64,000 nucleotides of DNA from Rhodoplanes sp. Z2-YC6860. GTDB lineage: Bacteria > Pseudomonadota > Alphaproteobacteria > Rhizobiales > Xanthobacteraceae. The position numbers and the translations under genes are program-made. This document shows positions 63,873-64,000 of the stretch, in pieces. The stretch lies in NCBI RefSeq assembly GCF_001579845.1, contig NZ_CP007440.1:4300029-4364028 (forward strand). The letters are read 5' to 3'. The stretch's first letter is position 1, and each line of letters opens with the position of its first letter. The notes under the pieces are model-generated. The model searched no databases. It was not told the origin of the DNA and saw nothing but the letters and a program-made list of their open reading frames with translations.

Positions 63873-64000
63873 ATGCGTACAGCGTTGTTGCCGGTGCTCG
63901 TGGTGTTCGGCGGCGTCCTTGCCGAGGACGCCAAAGCCCAGACCTTCTGCGCAGTGAACAGCCAGGGTGCGACCAACTGCTCTTTCACGTCGATTACGGC
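63873..64000 (+). CDS. DUF3551-type small secreted protein (cut by window edge)
   Basis: Only the first 42 codons are visible. They encode a signal peptide (MRTALLPVLVVFGGVLAEDAKAQ) and TFCAVNSQGATNCSFTSIT, the characteristic start of DUF3551 proteins (FCA...G..NC.F.S). A GGAGG site lies eight bases before the ATG. These small disulfide-rich secreted proteins are common in Bradyrhizobium-like genomes; function unknown. It follows ribE by 32 bases but is probably a separate unit. Confidence 0.8.
   Translation, partial: MRTALLPVLVVFGGVLAEDAKAQTFCAVNSQGATNCSFTSIT

Overview
The window is high-GC, densely coding DNA from an alphaproteobacterium of the order Hyphomicrobiales, most like the Bradyrhizobium / Rhodopseudomonas / Xanthobacteraceae group. 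I infer this from the gene set and order (rnc-era-recO, parC, bpt, hemB, ldtR, glyA-nrdR-ribD-ribE), from lineage-typical small proteins (DUF6163, DUF1236, DUF3551, DUF6898-like), and from EcfG-type promoters. No species call is possible from sequence reading alone. CRISPR arrays, rRNA genes and intact insertion sequences were not seen.

Layout. 1-9.6 kb: housekeeping core (RNase III end, Era, RecO, a NodU-type carbamoyltransferase, ParC) with three small secreted proteins. 9.6-17 kb: envelope and ion transport (CPA2 antiporter fused to stress-protein domains, Nramp Mn transporter with a candidate Mur box, two convergent porins). 17-25 kb: Bpt leucyltransferase, RDD protein, threonine dehydratase, FAH-family hydrolase, HemB and an acyl-CoA dehydrogenase. 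25-37 kb: catabolic and accessory region rich in orphan solute-binding proteins, with a Rieske / amidohydrolase operon and two more valine-pathway enzymes. 37-42 kb: regulators (Crp/Fnr, LdtR) followed by a gene-poor stretch of tiny ORFs, minus-strand terminators and two tRNA-like elements with abnormal anticodon arms. 42-48.5 kb: L,D-transpeptidase, luciferase-like oxidoreductase, a second solute-binding-protein / amidohydrolase pair, and a metallophosphoesterase - cupredoxin - cytochrome c operon. 48.8-52.4 kb: ECF sigma / anti-sigma pair divergent from an MBL hydrolase - TPR - DoxX operon. 52.5-56.3 kb: third amidohydrolase / Rieske / solute-binding-protein cluster. 56.3-59.6 kb: three-gene two-component cluster. 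60-64 kb: glyA-nrdR-ribD-ribE and the start of a DUF3551 protein.

How genes work together. The most striking system is the ECF module. The same element, GGAATAA-N16-GTC, lies upstream of both divergent transcription units, and a near copy (GGAATAA-N16-ATC) lies upstream of the neighbouring metallophosphoesterase - cupredoxin - cytochrome c operon. This suggests one sigma factor controlling about eight genes of periplasmic metal/redox function. Separately, ten secreted solute-binding proteins (four Bug/TctC, five ABC_sub_bind, one ModA-like) occur without any permease gene, and three clusters pair such a protein with an amidohydrolase and often a stand-alone Rieske protein. Three enzymes of valine breakdown (isobutyryl-CoA dehydrogenase-like, 3-hydroxyisobutyryl-CoA hydrolase-like, 3-hydroxyisobutyrate dehydrogenase) are spread over 13 kb. 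LdtR and the L,D-transpeptidase it is known to control in relatives lie 3 kb apart.
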